Part shown: positions 52,901 through 63,294 of the stretch, in pieces | How the letters are laid out: the number at the start of each line of letters is the position of its first letter | How positions within the stretch are numbered: position 1 is the first letter of the stretch | Origin: Brachypterus glaber | Lineage: Eukaryota > Arthropoda > Insecta > Coleoptera > Kateretidae | DNA: 64,000 nucleotides | Direction of reading: 5' to 3' | NCBI GenBank assembly: GCA_958510825.1 | Contig: OY294048.1 | Location: forward strand, 37,661,026 to 37,725,025 | Notes under the pieces: generated by a model | What the model was told of the DNA's origin: nothing | The model's input: the letters and a program-made list of their open reading frames with translations, nothing else | Database searches by the model: none | Position numbers and translations under genes: made by a program

Positions 52901-53470
52901 AGGGGAACCCGGGGCGGAACGGGATGGTTAACGTTTATGAAAGGCTATTAAGATGATTTAAAGAAAACCTTCAAAAAATTGTTAAACTATCGTTTATTCT
53001 GAATATTTGGAGCATTATGTTTGCACCAATTTTACCAAAAAATATAAAAAATGCATTTCAACTCGTTCTACCCCATTCCCGGGGCAGAATGGGGCATGTT
53101 ATATAAATATCTAGATTCTTTAATTTGACGGTACGTTTTATAATGTTCTCATTTCCTTTGATTTTTGTTAAAGGGGTTTTTTACAAATTTAGGGATTTAG
53201 TTACATAAAAACGGCTCTTCCAACTTATGTCAAAATTTTACTATACATTATATATTAGGTTTACTTTCAACACAAAGTGTTTTTGGATTTTTTTTAAACA
53301 ACAACAAAAAATAGGAAGTTTTTTTTTTAATTTTCCGGAAGTTTTACTTTAATGACTTTTACCAAAAACCGATTCGAATATGATTAGCCTAACTCTGCCA
53401 CATATCCTGGCCCGATAAAACATTCATACCGTTCCGTCCCATATCCCGTTCCGCCCCAATATACAGTATG
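52901..53470. repeat. Zone with recurring GGGGCGGAACGGG-like words
   Basis: GGGGAACCCGGGGCGGAACG near 52,901, CTACCCCATTCCCGGGGCAG near 53,068 with AATGGGGCATG, and CCGTTCCGTCCCATATCCCG then TTCCGCCCCAATATACAG near 53,431-53,466. The first and last are inverse of each other and may be the ends of a 560-bp element; the middle block is a palindrome. The style parallels the TTAACTGG zone at 17.2 kb. No gene. Confidence 0.55.
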
Positions 53471-53689
53471 GAATTTTTAAAATAAATAAATTCGATAAAT
53501 ATGAAAATAATATTTTTTAGAAAAACTCCTCGAACATGTTGATTTTTACTTACATAAGTGACGTCACAACCTTTTACCATCAAGGTAGGCTATCTTAAAA
53601 TGTTTAGACAGGACCATAATATGCCAAGTGATCTTTTATTTAAAAGATTTTTTGATTCTAGCTTCACATTGTTTTATTTTTGAAAATTA

Positions 53690-54290
53690 GATAAGCGGTT
53701 CTCAAGTTTTTCGAAATTTATTTCTTTTAAAATGGCATCTTTGATGAACTGCAGCAATCTTGGGAGACGATATTTGACTTGTCCACAGAAACGTTTTCTT
53801 TTTTTTTTTGACGTTTTATTAAATTTCACTCTTATTTTTTCACAATTTTGTTATTATCGAGCAGAATTATTTCTGATTAAGATTATTTTTTCAAAAGATA
53901 CTAAAAACAAAGAAATTAATATGAAAAGTCCAAATGGGAGGATTGGTGTAGTGGACTACCGCGTCGTAGTTGATGAGTTTTTTCACCGGCGCCGATTTGC
54001 CTTTATCAGTTAATTAATAATTGAAATTTGGCGAAGGCGTAAGTGAAGCGGACACTCCCTATAAATTGGTTCGAAAGTCAATTAAAGCCGGTGGTTCCAT
54101 CTACTACTAGACCACACAAGTCCTGGACTTAGGGGATTAAGTAGAATAGTACGAGGTTAAACAAAAATGTAATGTAATGTAATACAACGTCAAAGCCCGA
54201 TACAACGTCAAAAAATAAAACAAAAAGTTCAAATGTCTAACATCGTCTCTCAAGAAATAAATGTTGAATAACTCGAGAACCGCTGGTCCA
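53690..54290. repeat. Degenerate inverted repeat hosting a SINE
   Basis: AGCGGTTCTCAAGTTTTTCG, ATTTATTTCTT and GGGAGACGATATTTGAC on the left are inverted as GTCTAACATCGTCTCTC, AAGAAATAAAT and AATAACTCGAGAACCGCT on the right. Arms are about 60% similar by eye. The SINE lies between them, off centre. Confidence 0.5.
53936..54184 (+). mobile_element. tRNA-derived SINE, head type 1 with B-box deletion
   Basis: GGGAGGATTGGTGTAGTGG (A box) and GACTACCGCGTCG are intact, but the head then jumps from GATGAGTTTT to TTCACCGGCGCC, losing about 30 bases including the GAGTTCGATTC B box. The body is complete (AATTTGGCGAAGGCG, GCCGGTGGTTCCATC, AAGTCCTGGACTTAGGGGA; GGGATTAAGTAG lacks the GCTTAAT spacer). The tail is (AATGT)n. 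Without the B box it should not be transcribed by RNA polymerase III, so the loss probably came after insertion. Confidence 0.87.
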
Positions 54291-54629
54291 ATTCTAAAAA
54301 ACAAAACACTATTAAAACCAGAATTTAAAAAAACTTTCAAATGAGGAATTACCTAATATATGGTCCTAAAAGTCCTTATTTAAAGTTTTAAAGATGGTGC
54401 CCTTTGACGGCAGAAAGTTATCACTTAGGTATAGTAAAATCAAAAGGTCTAGCTCAAAATAAAAATTTACATGTTCAAGAAATGTTTCTAAAAAATATTA
54501 TATTCAGAGTTATGAATTGATATAGTGTAAAATACCTATAGAAATAGATCCTCGAACGACAGTAAATCATTGCTTAGTTACGTACTTACCTCATTTATTT
54601 AAAAATTGCACACTATATAATACAGTATA
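54291..54629. other. No recognisable feature
   Basis: A+T-rich DNA before the LINE fragment. Possibly more of its degenerate 5' part, but no reading frame supports that. Confidence 0.35.
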
Positions 54630-54706
54630 GGAAAAACTAAAGAATTATAAGAAGAATAATAATGTGTTAAATTTAAGACAGTTAAACATGGTATATAACG
54701 CGTTAG

Positions 54707-55117
54707 TTGATGCATATCTTAGATATGGCATATCTAAGTATAAAAGTATATAAAACTGTACTCGAGGATCTGGAAATAACTCAAAAGAGAATTTTAAAAA
54801 TTATTCATAATAAAAGTAATACTTACCCCTCGGACGAACTCTTCAAATTATCTGGTAAAATGGATTGCAGACAGCTTTTCGCTTTAGTTCTTTCAACCTA
54901 CACCTATGCTGAAAAAAGAGAATTTAAAACTACTGTAACAAGAAGTACTCATATATTACCTGTACCAAAAATTCATAAGACCATCGGCCAGCGTAGCAGC
55001 AGATTCCTAGGACCTAAAATTTATAACAAACTTCCAAATAATTTAAAAGATGCAAATTCAATACACATTTTTAAAAGATTATGTAAAAATTATATATCCA
55101 TAAACAAGTGGATATAA
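54707..55117 (+). pseudogene. LINE reverse transcriptase C-terminal remnant
   Basis: The informative part begins at KVYKTVLEDLEITQKRILK (the ...L...Q+R.L+.I helix after the RT thumb), then LPVPKIHKTIGQRSSRFLGP, KIYNKLPNNLKDANSIHIFK and RLCKNYI. The pattern P..YN.LP..L+......FK+.L+.YL is the common C-terminus of CR1/Jockey-like ORF2 proteins. The first dozen codons are out of frame with the true upstream sequence, which is read from 54,628 in another frame. No RT catalytic residues are present. It ends at TAA 55,115-55,117. Confidence 0.8.
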
Positions 55118-55669
55118 AAAATGTATAAAATATTTAAATGTAAAATGTCATGTTCGGCATTATTTTAGATATTTATTTTTTCTTTTCTTTATGGCTGTTT
55201 TTATTTAAATATTTGTTTATTAATTTTTACTTATTTTAATACATATCAATTTTAATACTTCTATTTACTTTTACTCTTTTTCTTCTTTTTTTTTCTGTAA
55301 TTTATAAATACTATCTAATACCTACCTACTAAACTTTAATTTAATTTAACCTACTTCCTTATAATACCTTTTTACAATACCTCAAAACTTTTTAGCAATT
55401 ATCTGTGCATATATCAGTTTGATTCGTTTTATTTTTTCTGTACCTATTTATATGTTTAATACCTTTTAGCCATTATTTATACATATATTAGTTTTATTTA
55501 TTTTATTTTCTATGTACCTATTTATAAGTCTTTTTTTTTGTACTTTTTGTATATGTGTATATTTTTTTATTGTATTTTCAAGCACGCTCAAATGTTTTCT
55601 ACATTTCTGTGTTTTGTCGCATATTTATTGCTCATCCATACATGTTCTTGTATATATTTCAGGCAATAA

Positions 55670-55670
55670 A

Positions 55671-55731
<61 letters not shown>

Positions 55732-55733
55732 AT
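55670..55733 (+). repeat. (ATT)n tail of the LINE fragment
   Basis: About 21 ATT units directly after GGCAATAAAT. On the coding strand it is the 3' end of the LINE fragment. The LINE at 58,842-60,650 ends the same way on its coding strand. Confidence 0.9.
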
Positions 55734-56364
55734 TATTGACTAAAGGAATAACATTACAAGCAGCATAATTTTTATATCTTAATTTATTATAATAATTATT
55801 AAATTTATAAGTAAACTAAAAGATGCAAAAAAGTGCTTGTACTTGAACTATGGAGTAATTTTCTGAGACGTTACGTTACGAACGTAACATACGTAACGAC
55901 GGAATGACCCTTTTCTGATATTATTAAAAGAAAAGATGGATTTTTTTTGAAATTTTTTTCATATTTTCCAGAGGGTTTTTAATATACCATCAAATTTCTG
56001 TACGCGAATTCTGAGCCAGGCTGTATAACAAACGAAAACAGATTTACAACAAAATTCCAAAGCTATTCAGAGGGGAAATGCGGCTTGTATTTTAGGCGCC
56101 CTAAAAGATACAAAAAAAATATGGATTTTTTTATAATTTAAGTGAGTGACTGGGATATAGCGTAGGAAATTAACCAAGTTTTAAATGTTTTCTTAACTTT
56201 AATTGTACCTAATTCCGTAATAATTTTCAGTCTTCTCACTTTGTAAAATGGGCCTCTAATGAAATAAATATTTTATTCAGGGCTTACTTACTCTTCTTTA
56301 GGTAACGGATGAAATAAAGAGGGTATAGGGTGAGAGTACGCTATTTAAAATTGTTAATTAAAAA
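55734..56364. other. No recognisable feature
   Basis: ACGTTACGTTACGAACGTAAC near 55,870 is a small palindrome. No gene seen. Confidence 0.35.
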
Positions 56365-56870
56365 TAGTATATTAAAGTACTAGTTTCATAACATACTAGT
56401 ACTTTAGAAAACTTGCCGCGAGCGGCTCGTTTTCTAAACTTGTACTCGTGCGCTAAAAACGTGTTATGAAACGAGTGCTTTATACAATTTTTTCTATTTT
56501 GCTCTAAAATTTAAAAAACTTTGATTTAAATTGATAACTGATTTAGAGATTTTTGTTTTGGGTTAGCATTACAGTTTACACCATGTTTAAAATTCTAAGA
56601 ACAAATTATATTTTGATATATTTTATAGTCATCTTTCCTCTTTTTTACTGCAATTAACCAAGCCACAATTTTAACATGGTAAAAATAACCTAAACACAAA
56701 ATTTTGTAGAAAATTTAACTTTAAAGCGACATTGACATTTGCACGGAAAACGTCAAGCGATAGGCCAGGTCTGTTGCCAACCCAAAAGAACAAAAAGTAC
56801 AGACCTCTTATGGGCCTATAAGATCACGCAAAATGCGTGTGATTATGAGCTTATAAGAGTCGCAAAATAG
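56365..56870 (+). mobile_element. Internal copy of the 28.6-kb TIR element, termini lost
   Basis: Shares AACGTGTTATGAAACGAGTG, TTTACACCATGTTTAAAATT, AACGTCAAGCGATAGGC, TATGGGCCTATAAGA and CACGCAAAATGCGTGTGATT with 28,670-29,105. The 39-bp termini are absent. It carries an extra palindrome, AGTACTAGTTTCATAACATA with TACTAGTACT, and GCCGCGAGCGGC. Confidence 0.75.
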
Positions 56871-57997
56871 AAAAACATTTTAAAGTTATTTATTAATTTG
56901 ATACTAAGAGCAGTTTTAATTAACGCGCTCAGTAACTCTACGAATTGGTTTTAATTGTTTTGGAGATATGCATTTAATTTTTTTTTCAGACGTAATAATT
57001 ATAATTATTATATATTTGGTTTATATAATTTTTATATGATTATTATTGGCTAAATAAATAAAATACAAAATTAGTGTATTACCTAAAATATAAAAAAGAG
57101 TTGTAAATGAATAATTACGCACGCATGGAAAAGTAAACTTTTTCTACGACCATATATGGTTTTATAAATCTGGAAATTTTCACAAAAAAAAAACAAAATA
57201 AAAACATTAAAATACATTAAGATTATGCTCTTCACATTCGGTAGTTTCGAATTTTCTAAAAAGGTTAAAAAACATCCCAGTCGTTTAATGAAGAAATAAG
57301 TAACTTTAAAAATATGTGTCTTTCCGTCCATCCGTCTGTCCGTCCGTACGTTTTTTGTAAACACTCAAGAACGAATCCTCCGATCTACTCGAAATTTGTA
57401 GAAAAATTTAAGTTCTGTAAGAGGGAGATCGCTATTAATTTTTTGTAACATAAATAATAATAATAATAAAAAATTAAAAACCTCGATAGCACGGTTGTCC
57501 ATTGTCAAAAAAAAGGTACGATGTCCAAGCTGCATCGCACCTTTTTTTTTTTGTTTCAATAGATCCAGAGAGCAGGAATTTAAATCCCATTCCCGGCGCT
57601 TTTTTTTTGTTTATTACTTGGAAAAATGCAATGTACCACCTACACTGAAGAGTATTTAATGAAAGGCGTAGCATTACATATCTTCGCTGCCAGCAGACAT
57701 ATTTTCTGTGGCAAACCTGGCGTTCAACTGATTTGGAGGTGACTTCGCCATCGCTTTCGCCTGAGCTCTTAGCTAAAATTTTTAAAAATTGGTTATATTA
57801 CCAGTCATCGGCGAATTTCCAGTGCTCGCATAGGCGCCGCGTCGATTCTATCGTTGACGCGAGGTATAAAATATTTACATTTTTATTTTCTTCGAAAAAC
57901 ACCGATATATTTACATATTTATAGTTAATATGTATATTCAATATTGTTGTGTGTAACAAATTAGTCGTCAAATGTTTCGATTTAGTGACCTTTATAA
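56871..57997. other. No confident gene; less A+T-biased patch at 57,690-57,870
   Basis: TCCGTCCATCCGTCTGTCCG at 57,320-57,345 and ACTCAAGAACGAATCCTCCG belong to the degenerate repeat also near 3838. At 57,690-57,870 CpG-containing text encodes a 63-codon frame starting MEVTSPSLSPELLAKI at 57,733. It has no domain I know, and GCGAGGTATAA could be a splice donor or a chance word. I leave it uncalled. Confidence 0.4.
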
Positions 57998-58563
57998 AAA
58001 TTTCGGCAGTCTAACATCTTTACTCTAAATTTCTCTACTCCCTAACATCCCTACTCCATAACATCCCTACTCCACAACAACTCTACTCCGTAACATCTCT
58101 ACTCCATAACATCTCTACTCCGTAACAACTCTACTCCACACTATATGCACTTTATTAGCCACTTAATAATAAATGAGCAGTTCAAAGAACAAAGAATCTT
58201 CTTCTTCTATTCTTCTTTTATTTTTTTCCTAGAAAACGTTTATCTTTAAATGTACATCTAGAACAATCATAAATGAATTATTCTAAAAGCAACAATGACC
58301 GCGTACTCTTAACATGCACTAATATGTAAGTAATTAATAAACTGAATTCATTTTTGACAGTGACTTAGCATGACAAATATTCTTTTGAGTTAAGACAAGT
58401 GGCTAATCGAGTGTCTATAGTGTGGAGTAGAGTTGTTACGGAGTAGAGATGTTATGGAGTAGAGATATTACGGAGTAGATTTGTTGTGGAGTAGGGATGT
58501 TATGGAGTAGAGATGTTAGGGAGTAGAGAAATTTAGAGTAGAGATGTTAGTCTGCCAAAATTT
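57998..58563. mobile_element. Foldback whose arms are 16-bp tandem repeats
   Basis: AAATTTCGGCAGTCTAACAT is inverted as ATGTTAGTCTGCCAAAATTT at the right edge. Each arm of about 148 bases is built of CTACTCCGTAACATCT-type units, eight or nine times (left to 58,146), and of the inverse GGAGTAGAGATGTTA units from 58,416. Corresponding units in the two arms share their variants (CCATAACATCC, CCACAACAACT), so the arms were inverted after the tandem units arose. The loop is about 270 bases and unremarkable. Non-coding. Confidence 0.88.
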
Positions 58564-58839
58564 CCCTCATAATTCGGCAAAATTATTCCGTAAGCCTATG
58601 TTTATGTGTTTATTTTCAACGTTGATGAGTCATAACTGAATTTATTCCGATTAATGAATATTACACAAAATTTAAAGTAGGGTAGGGTGGGCCACCACGA
58701 GACTGAAATATTTTCTAATGAAAAAGGAAGAGAATCCCTTTTAACTAAAATATTCCACTATTCGCCGACTTGCTAGTGAATTTCTAATAATGATTCAGAC
58801 GCCTTAACCCGTTAGCCTAGTTCCCCATTTGCTTACTTT

Positions 58840-58841
<2 letters not shown>
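58564..58841. other. No recognisable feature
   Basis: Short flank between the foldback and the LINE tail. No gene seen. Confidence 0.35.
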
Positions 58842-58878
<37 letters not shown>

Positions 58879-58961
58879 TAATATAATAATAATAATAGTT
58901 TATTCATCCAAAGATCTTACAAGATATAGGATAAGTTAGTAATGTATACTTAATATAAATA

Positions 58962-59100
58962 TTATAATTTACAAATATAGATGTACTTATTAAAATTAAA
59001 TTCTTCAAAATCTTTAACTGTATAAAAGGCTTCAGATATTAATATAAATTTTATTTTATTTAAAAACCTACGGTTTGGCAAATTTCTAATTATGGGTAGC
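58962..59100 (-). pseudogene. Displaced C-terminus of the LINE reverse transcriptase
   Basis: The frame reads IIRNLPNRRFLNKIKFILIS and EAFYTVKDFEEFNFNKYI, the expected ending of the protein encoded at 59,086-60,645, in a different frame. Restoring the join is not attempted here; the observation is only that the break is a small indel. Confidence 0.75.
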
Positions 59101-60645
59101 ACCATTATAGAAGGGGCTATTTTCATATAAAGTAAGGTAGTGTCTGGGATATTCAATATTAAGGCCATATCTAGTATTATAGTTGTGGTTTTCATTTAAA
59201 GGGTTAAATTTATTTAAATTAAGCTTAACATATTTTAAAGTTTCAAAAATATAAATGGAAGGGAAAGTTAGAATTTTTTCACTTTTAAATGTATCACTGC
59301 ATGTACGTCTAAAAGGTAAGTTATACATACAGCGAATAGCCCTTTTTTGAAGGGTAAAAATTCTGTCAGCTGCGGAACTGTTACCCCAAAGTATTATACC
59401 GTAACGAATTATTGAAATGAAATTCGAATAATAGAACATTTTAACTACACTCTTGTCGGCCAGTTTTTGTAACCTTTTAAAAGCAAAACAATAGCTTGCG
59501 CATTTTTTACTAACAAATTCTACATGATTTTTCCAAGTAAGTGAAATATCAAAGTGGATACCTAGAAGTTTGGTGGTAGTAACTTGTTCTATGGATTTGC
59601 CGTTGAGTTTTATTAGGGGGCTACTTATATAACTACAACTACGAGGATAAAATTCCATAAATACCGTTTTTTCTTGGTTTAATGCAAGTTTATTGTATGA
59701 TAAATACTGGGCAACTCTATTCAGATTATCATTCAATTGCGACGCAGCAATGGTTTTATTTTTATTTGCTGAGATAATCGTTGTGTCGTCAGCAAAAGAA
59801 CAATAATACAAATAGAGATAATATTTGATGTCATCAGAATATATTAAGAAAATTACGGGGCCCATTATACTACCCTGAGCTACGCCTATGTCGATTTCCA
59901 TTTCGTCTGAGAGTTCTTCAAGAAATTGTACAATTTGTTTACGGTGCCTAAGAAAGGAAATAATAAGTTTTTTACAAACTCCGCGAATGTAATAAAATTC
60001 AAGTTTATCTTCCAATACTTCAGGATCAACACAGTCAAAAGCTTTTGACATATCAAGTAAAAGTGCAATTATTTTGTTTTTATTTTCCATGTTTTCATAA
60101 ATATAGTTGGTAATTTCAATGAGAGCAGTTAAGGTAGATTTTCCTTGACGAAAACCGTGTTGTTGATCCGAAAGTATTTTATTTTGATTTAAAAATTTTA
60201 CAAGCCTGGTGAGTATAAGCTTTTCAATGACCTTGGAAAAAACAGATAGTAGTGATATTGGTCTATAGTTTTGTAGAGATTTTTGATCACCTTTTTTGAA
60301 AATACAAATAACTTTGGAGGTCTTTAAAAAAGTTGGGAAACAGCCTTCAGTAAAACAAAGATTGGTTAAGTAACATAAAGGTTTGGAAATATCACTCGCA
60401 CATTTTTTTAAAATAAAAACTGGAAAATTGTCTATACCACACGAATTTGTGTTTTTTAAATTTGAAATAGTACTTATTATTTCAGGTTCCACTACCGGTT
60501 CAAGAAACATTGAGTTTGGTGTAGCGGTTTTTTCGTGTATGGTATTTTTTAAGCTTTTGGGGAGGTTTATAAAATGATTGTTAAATCCGTTGGCAATGGT
60601 TTTTTTGTCTGTTGTTTCGTTACCGTCAAAAATTAGATTAAACAT
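59086..60645 (-). CDS. LINE reverse transcriptase, C-terminally frameshifted
   Basis: 519 codons from an ATG at 60,645. NGFNNHFINLP leads in, RPISLLSVFSKVIEKLI is motif 2a-like, LLLDMSKAFDCVD at about 195-207 holds the motif A aspartate, GVAQGSIMGP at 254-263 is motif B (usually GVPQGS) and FADDTTI at 284-290 is motif C (usually YADD). The C-terminal turn is YGIILWGNSS. The frame ends at ENSPFYNGATHN and stop; the normal ending, RNLPNRRFLNKIKFILISEA then FYTVKDFEEF, lies in the next frame (58,962-59,195), so an indel near 59,090-59,100 broke it. All three aspartates remain. A TGA lies just upstream of the ATG. Probably inactive. Confidence 0.9.
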   Translation of the reverse strand: MFNLIFDGNETTDKKTIANGFNNHFINLPKSLKNTIHEKTATPNSMFLEPVVEPEIISTISNLKNTNSCGIDNFPVFILKKCASDISKPLCYLTNLCFTEGCFPTFLKTSKVICIFKKGDQKSLQNYRPISLLSVFSKVIEKLILTRLVKFLNQNKILSDQQHGFRQGKSTLTALIEITNYIYENMENKNKIIALLLDMSKAFDCVDPEVLEDKLEFYYIRGVCKKLIISFLRHRKQIVQFLEELSDEMEIDIGVAQGSIMGPVIFLIYSDDIKYYLYLYYCSFADDTTIISANKNKTIAASQLNDNLNRVAQYLSYNKLALNQEKTVFMEFYPRSCSYISSPLIKLNGKSIEQVTTTKLLGIHFDISLTWKNHVEFVSKKCASYCFAFKRLQKLADKSVVKMFYYSNFISIIRYGIILWGNSSAADRIFTLQKRAIRCMYNLPFRRTCSDTFKSEKILTFPSIYIFETLKYVKLNLNKFNPLNENHNYNTRYGLNIEYPRHYLTLYENSPFYNGATHN

Positions 60646-60650
60646 TTGTC

Positions 60651-60884
60651 ATTTATTAATGGATCAATTATATGATCGCATAGGTTTTTAATTAAAAAAA
60701 TGAATTTTTAATTTATTAATGCAGACTCTAGTGCATACTTAAAAGCTCAATTGTTAACAAGTATGCTGTGAAGAGGAACAGAATATTTAATCAATATGAA
60801 ATGGCTGCATCACACTTAATCAATCTTTAGAGGATAATAATTATTTTATGATAAAAGTTTTATTTAATCTATTAGTCCAGTATA
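60651..60884. other. No recognisable feature
   Basis: 5' flank of the LINE. No gene seen. Confidence 0.35.
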
Positions 60885-61450
60885 ACGATAAATTCCTATG
60901 TTAAATTGCAATAAATGTATCCGGGCTGATATTTTAAAGGATAGTAGTGGATGGTAACAGAAGACTCTGTTAGTTTTTTACCTGGTGATTTGCGTAAGGG
61001 GTGTCCGCTATCTTAAATTTTAGGGGTGAGTGCGGTTATCTCGCTAAATATGCATCTAACGATAAAAATACACATAACCGATTTTGTTAAGGAGAAAATT
61101 TCCAACAATTTTTGTTTGGATCATTTTTTTTAATATATTAATAACAACAGTTTTTTTCGATTTTTCAGCCAAATTATTCATTGGAGAATGAGCAAACTTG
61201 TAACTCTTGAAATTCTCTTTTGTATATTATGCATTTTGATAAGTATTTTGTTACGGTTGCAGTGGGCGTTGAAAGTCTAGTTGAGCCCTCTGTAACCGTA
61301 CCTATGTACCTATGAAAATTTATAATATGTGAAACTTATAGAGATTTTTAAGAGCTTTCATCATCCGATGAATAATTTGGCTGCAAAATGCAAACAATTT
61401 CACCTCCAACATGCCTATTTTTAAATTAACCTGAATGTTCATCACCCTGT
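60885..61450 (+). repeat. Dispersed repeat C, longest copy
   Basis: GTATCCGGGCTGATATTTTA, GTAGTGGATGGTAACAGAAG, TTTGCGTAAGGGGTGTCCGC and CCAACAATTTTTGTTTGGAT match 21,218-21,532. It then contains an inner inverted pair, AGCCAAATTATTCATTGGAG with CATCCGATGAATAATTTGGCT, and ends CATCACCCTGTACAT. The left edge seen at 20,108 (CAGGGTGAT) is absent. Confidence 0.65.
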
Positions 61451-62064
61451 ACATGAAGATGGAAGTTTTTCTATTATTACTATTTTAGTTGTTAAACATC
61501 CTTTATATTAAAAAAAAATGTTAATAATACACCTAAACTCTGGAAAGGTAAATTAATTGTTTCAAAGTTCTAAAACCAACAAAACATAAATGTTTGGAAT
61601 TCCTAGTTAAAGTTTGAAATTCTAGTGTAAATATTATAAATCATATATTATTTATTATAAAATATAACCTGATATAAGTTATACTTACATCATAAGTATT
61701 TTTATTATAAAATAGTTTTATTATTATCTAGAAATGTTTGGTTAAGCGAAAAGGAACCTGAATGTGCCTAAAAATATCAAATTCATTAGAAAACCCAAAA
61801 ACATTTTTTTTACCTTTTGTCTTTTTGCGTGACTACCCACGAACAAAGAAAAGTTAATTGTTTATTAAAACAAAACTCGTCCTTTTTATAATTCCATTTT
61901 TATAGTTTCCAATTTTCCGAAATCTTTAAAAAAAGTCCTAGACAAAAAAATGTTGGATGCAAATGTATTTTTGAAATTTAGGAATTACCCTGTATCTATA
62001 AATCTAAATCTTATTACCTTACACAGAAAAAATCACTTACCTCTACTAGGAGCGCAAATAACTA
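61451..62064. other. No recognisable feature
   Basis: A+T-rich DNA. The last three bases (CTA, 62,062-62,064) are the left target copy of the next element. Confidence 0.4.
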
Positions 62065-62925
62065 CACCGGCACACAAAAAAAAATTAAGTAGAATGTGCA
62101 TTTGACCGGACCTACCTACGGGTACGTATTTTGGTCTTCTGAATCCGAATTCGAGGTCAGTTTTACCCCTACACCCTCGAAATTTCGAGAAAACTTCAAA
62201 AAACCGTAAAAATGATGAAAATTGGCAGTTTTAATGATAAAAAAATGTTTTGGAACTAAACTAAGCGTGATTTTCATGTATTTCGATCCGCTGAATATGA
62301 ATCGAAACTTTATTGAGACCACGAGCCATTTTAAATGTGAAAAAATCACACAAAACTCGAAAATTCCGAAAAAATATAGTTTTCATGATAAAAAAACTTC
62401 TTCTGGTCCAATTCAGATAAAATTTTATATCTTTTGATGTCTTCAATTCGCATCTTAATTTTTTTAGTCGAATCACCCTCTAAAGCTGGAAAAATTCGAA
62501 AAAATTGTAAAAATGACCATTGATAACAGAAAAAAAATTGATTGAACATGATTTAATGCCTAAAATAAATACTCTATAACGTAGATATATCAAATAACTT
62601 GAAATCTGTGAAAAACACAAGACATAATTTTGGAGGGTTTGTGTGATTTTTTTACATTTAAAACGGCTCGTGGTCTCAATAAAGTTTCGATTCATATTCA
62701 GCGGATCGAAATACATGAAAATCACGCTTAGTTTGTTCCAAAAAATTTTTTTATCATTAAAACTGCCGATTTTCATCATTTTTACGGTTTTTCGAAGTTT
62801 TCTCGAAATTTCGAGGGTGTAGGGGTCAAACTGACCTCGAATTCGGATTCAGCGGACCAAAATACGTACCCGTAGGTAGGTCCGGTCAAATGCACATTCT
62901 ACTTAATTTTTTTTGTGTGCCGGTG
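62065..62925. mobile_element. 861-bp element with about 285-bp inverted repeats, 3-bp target copy
   Basis: CACCGGCACACAAAAAAAAA at 62,065 is inverted at the right end as TTTTTTTTGTGTGCCGGTG (to 62,925), and CTA flanks both sides (62,062-62,064; 62,926-62,928). The arms match to about 62,350 and 62,642, through CTACCTACGGGTACGTATTT, GAATTCGAGGTCAG, CTCGAAATTTCGAG, GATTTTCATGTATTTCGATC and GAGACCACGAGCC. Ends beginning CAC with a 3-bp duplication would suit an EnSpm/CACTA-like element, which is inference. Overlapping short frames in both arms are by-products. Arm similarity around 90% by eye implies a fairly young insertion. Confidence 0.88.
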
Positions 62926-63294
62926 CTATTATCCCAGAACGACATTAAACAAATATAAATAAAAGATTGGATAGGTCTGCAGCCCAGGACAATATAGGTC
63001 CTTTTTTGTTTCGTGGGCCGGTAAAACTTAATTTAAAGGATAAATTAGGTTTGTTCGTATCCTGTAGAAATTAATTTTAGCACAAAGGAATCGATAGTTT
63101 TCAAAGGAAACCACGTTTATGTATTTCACCCCCATGTATCATCATACTATTTATTGTTCTGCGGGCTCTTTGTTTATCTACTCCTAGGAGGGTCCTATGT
63201 TATTTCTTTTAGTTTTTTTTACCGTTGCGTGTTTAGTTTTTTAGTTTGGATCTTAAAGAAAATGTATATCGTATCTTTACTTCGAGCTACCATA
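62926..63294. other. No recognisable feature
   Basis: Flank between two MITEs. The frame of 65 codons at 63,154-63,351 runs into the next element and has no domain. Confidence 0.35.

Larger units (their letters stand above)
54630..55733 (+). mobile_element. LINE 3' fragment with (ATT)n tail
   Basis: Reading from 54,628 in one frame gives NLRQLNMVYNALVDAYLRYG, the usual lead-in to the C-terminal part of LINE reverse transcriptases. The frame then shifts near 54,735 into the segment at 54,707-55,117. A T-rich 3' untranslated region of about 550 bases follows and ends in (ATT)n at 55,670-55,733. The 5' part and the catalytic core are missing, so this is a dead, 5'-truncated copy. Confidence 0.82.
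58842..60650 (-). mobile_element. CR1/Jockey-like LINE, 5'-truncated, (ATT)n tail
   Basis: The minus-strand element has a reverse transcriptase frame (59,086-60,645), a shifted C-terminus (to 58,962), a short 3' untranslated region and a tail of about 50 bases of TAA/ATT repeats at 58,842-58,898. The endonuclease is missing. The target duplication is not evident. The shared tail type and C-terminal pattern link it to the fragment at 54,630-55,733; whether they are one family cannot be settled by eye. Confidence 0.88.

Noticed and set aside
55512..55743. Frames with long runs of tyrosine or isoleucine
   Set aside because: They are translations of the (ATT)n LINE tail.
57733..57924. 63-codon frame starting MEVTSPSLSPELLAK
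   Set aside because: The composition is suggestive but I recognise no domain; a possible splice donor alone is not enough.
62116..62779. Several mirror-image short frames
   Set aside because: They arise from the two inverted arms of one MITE.
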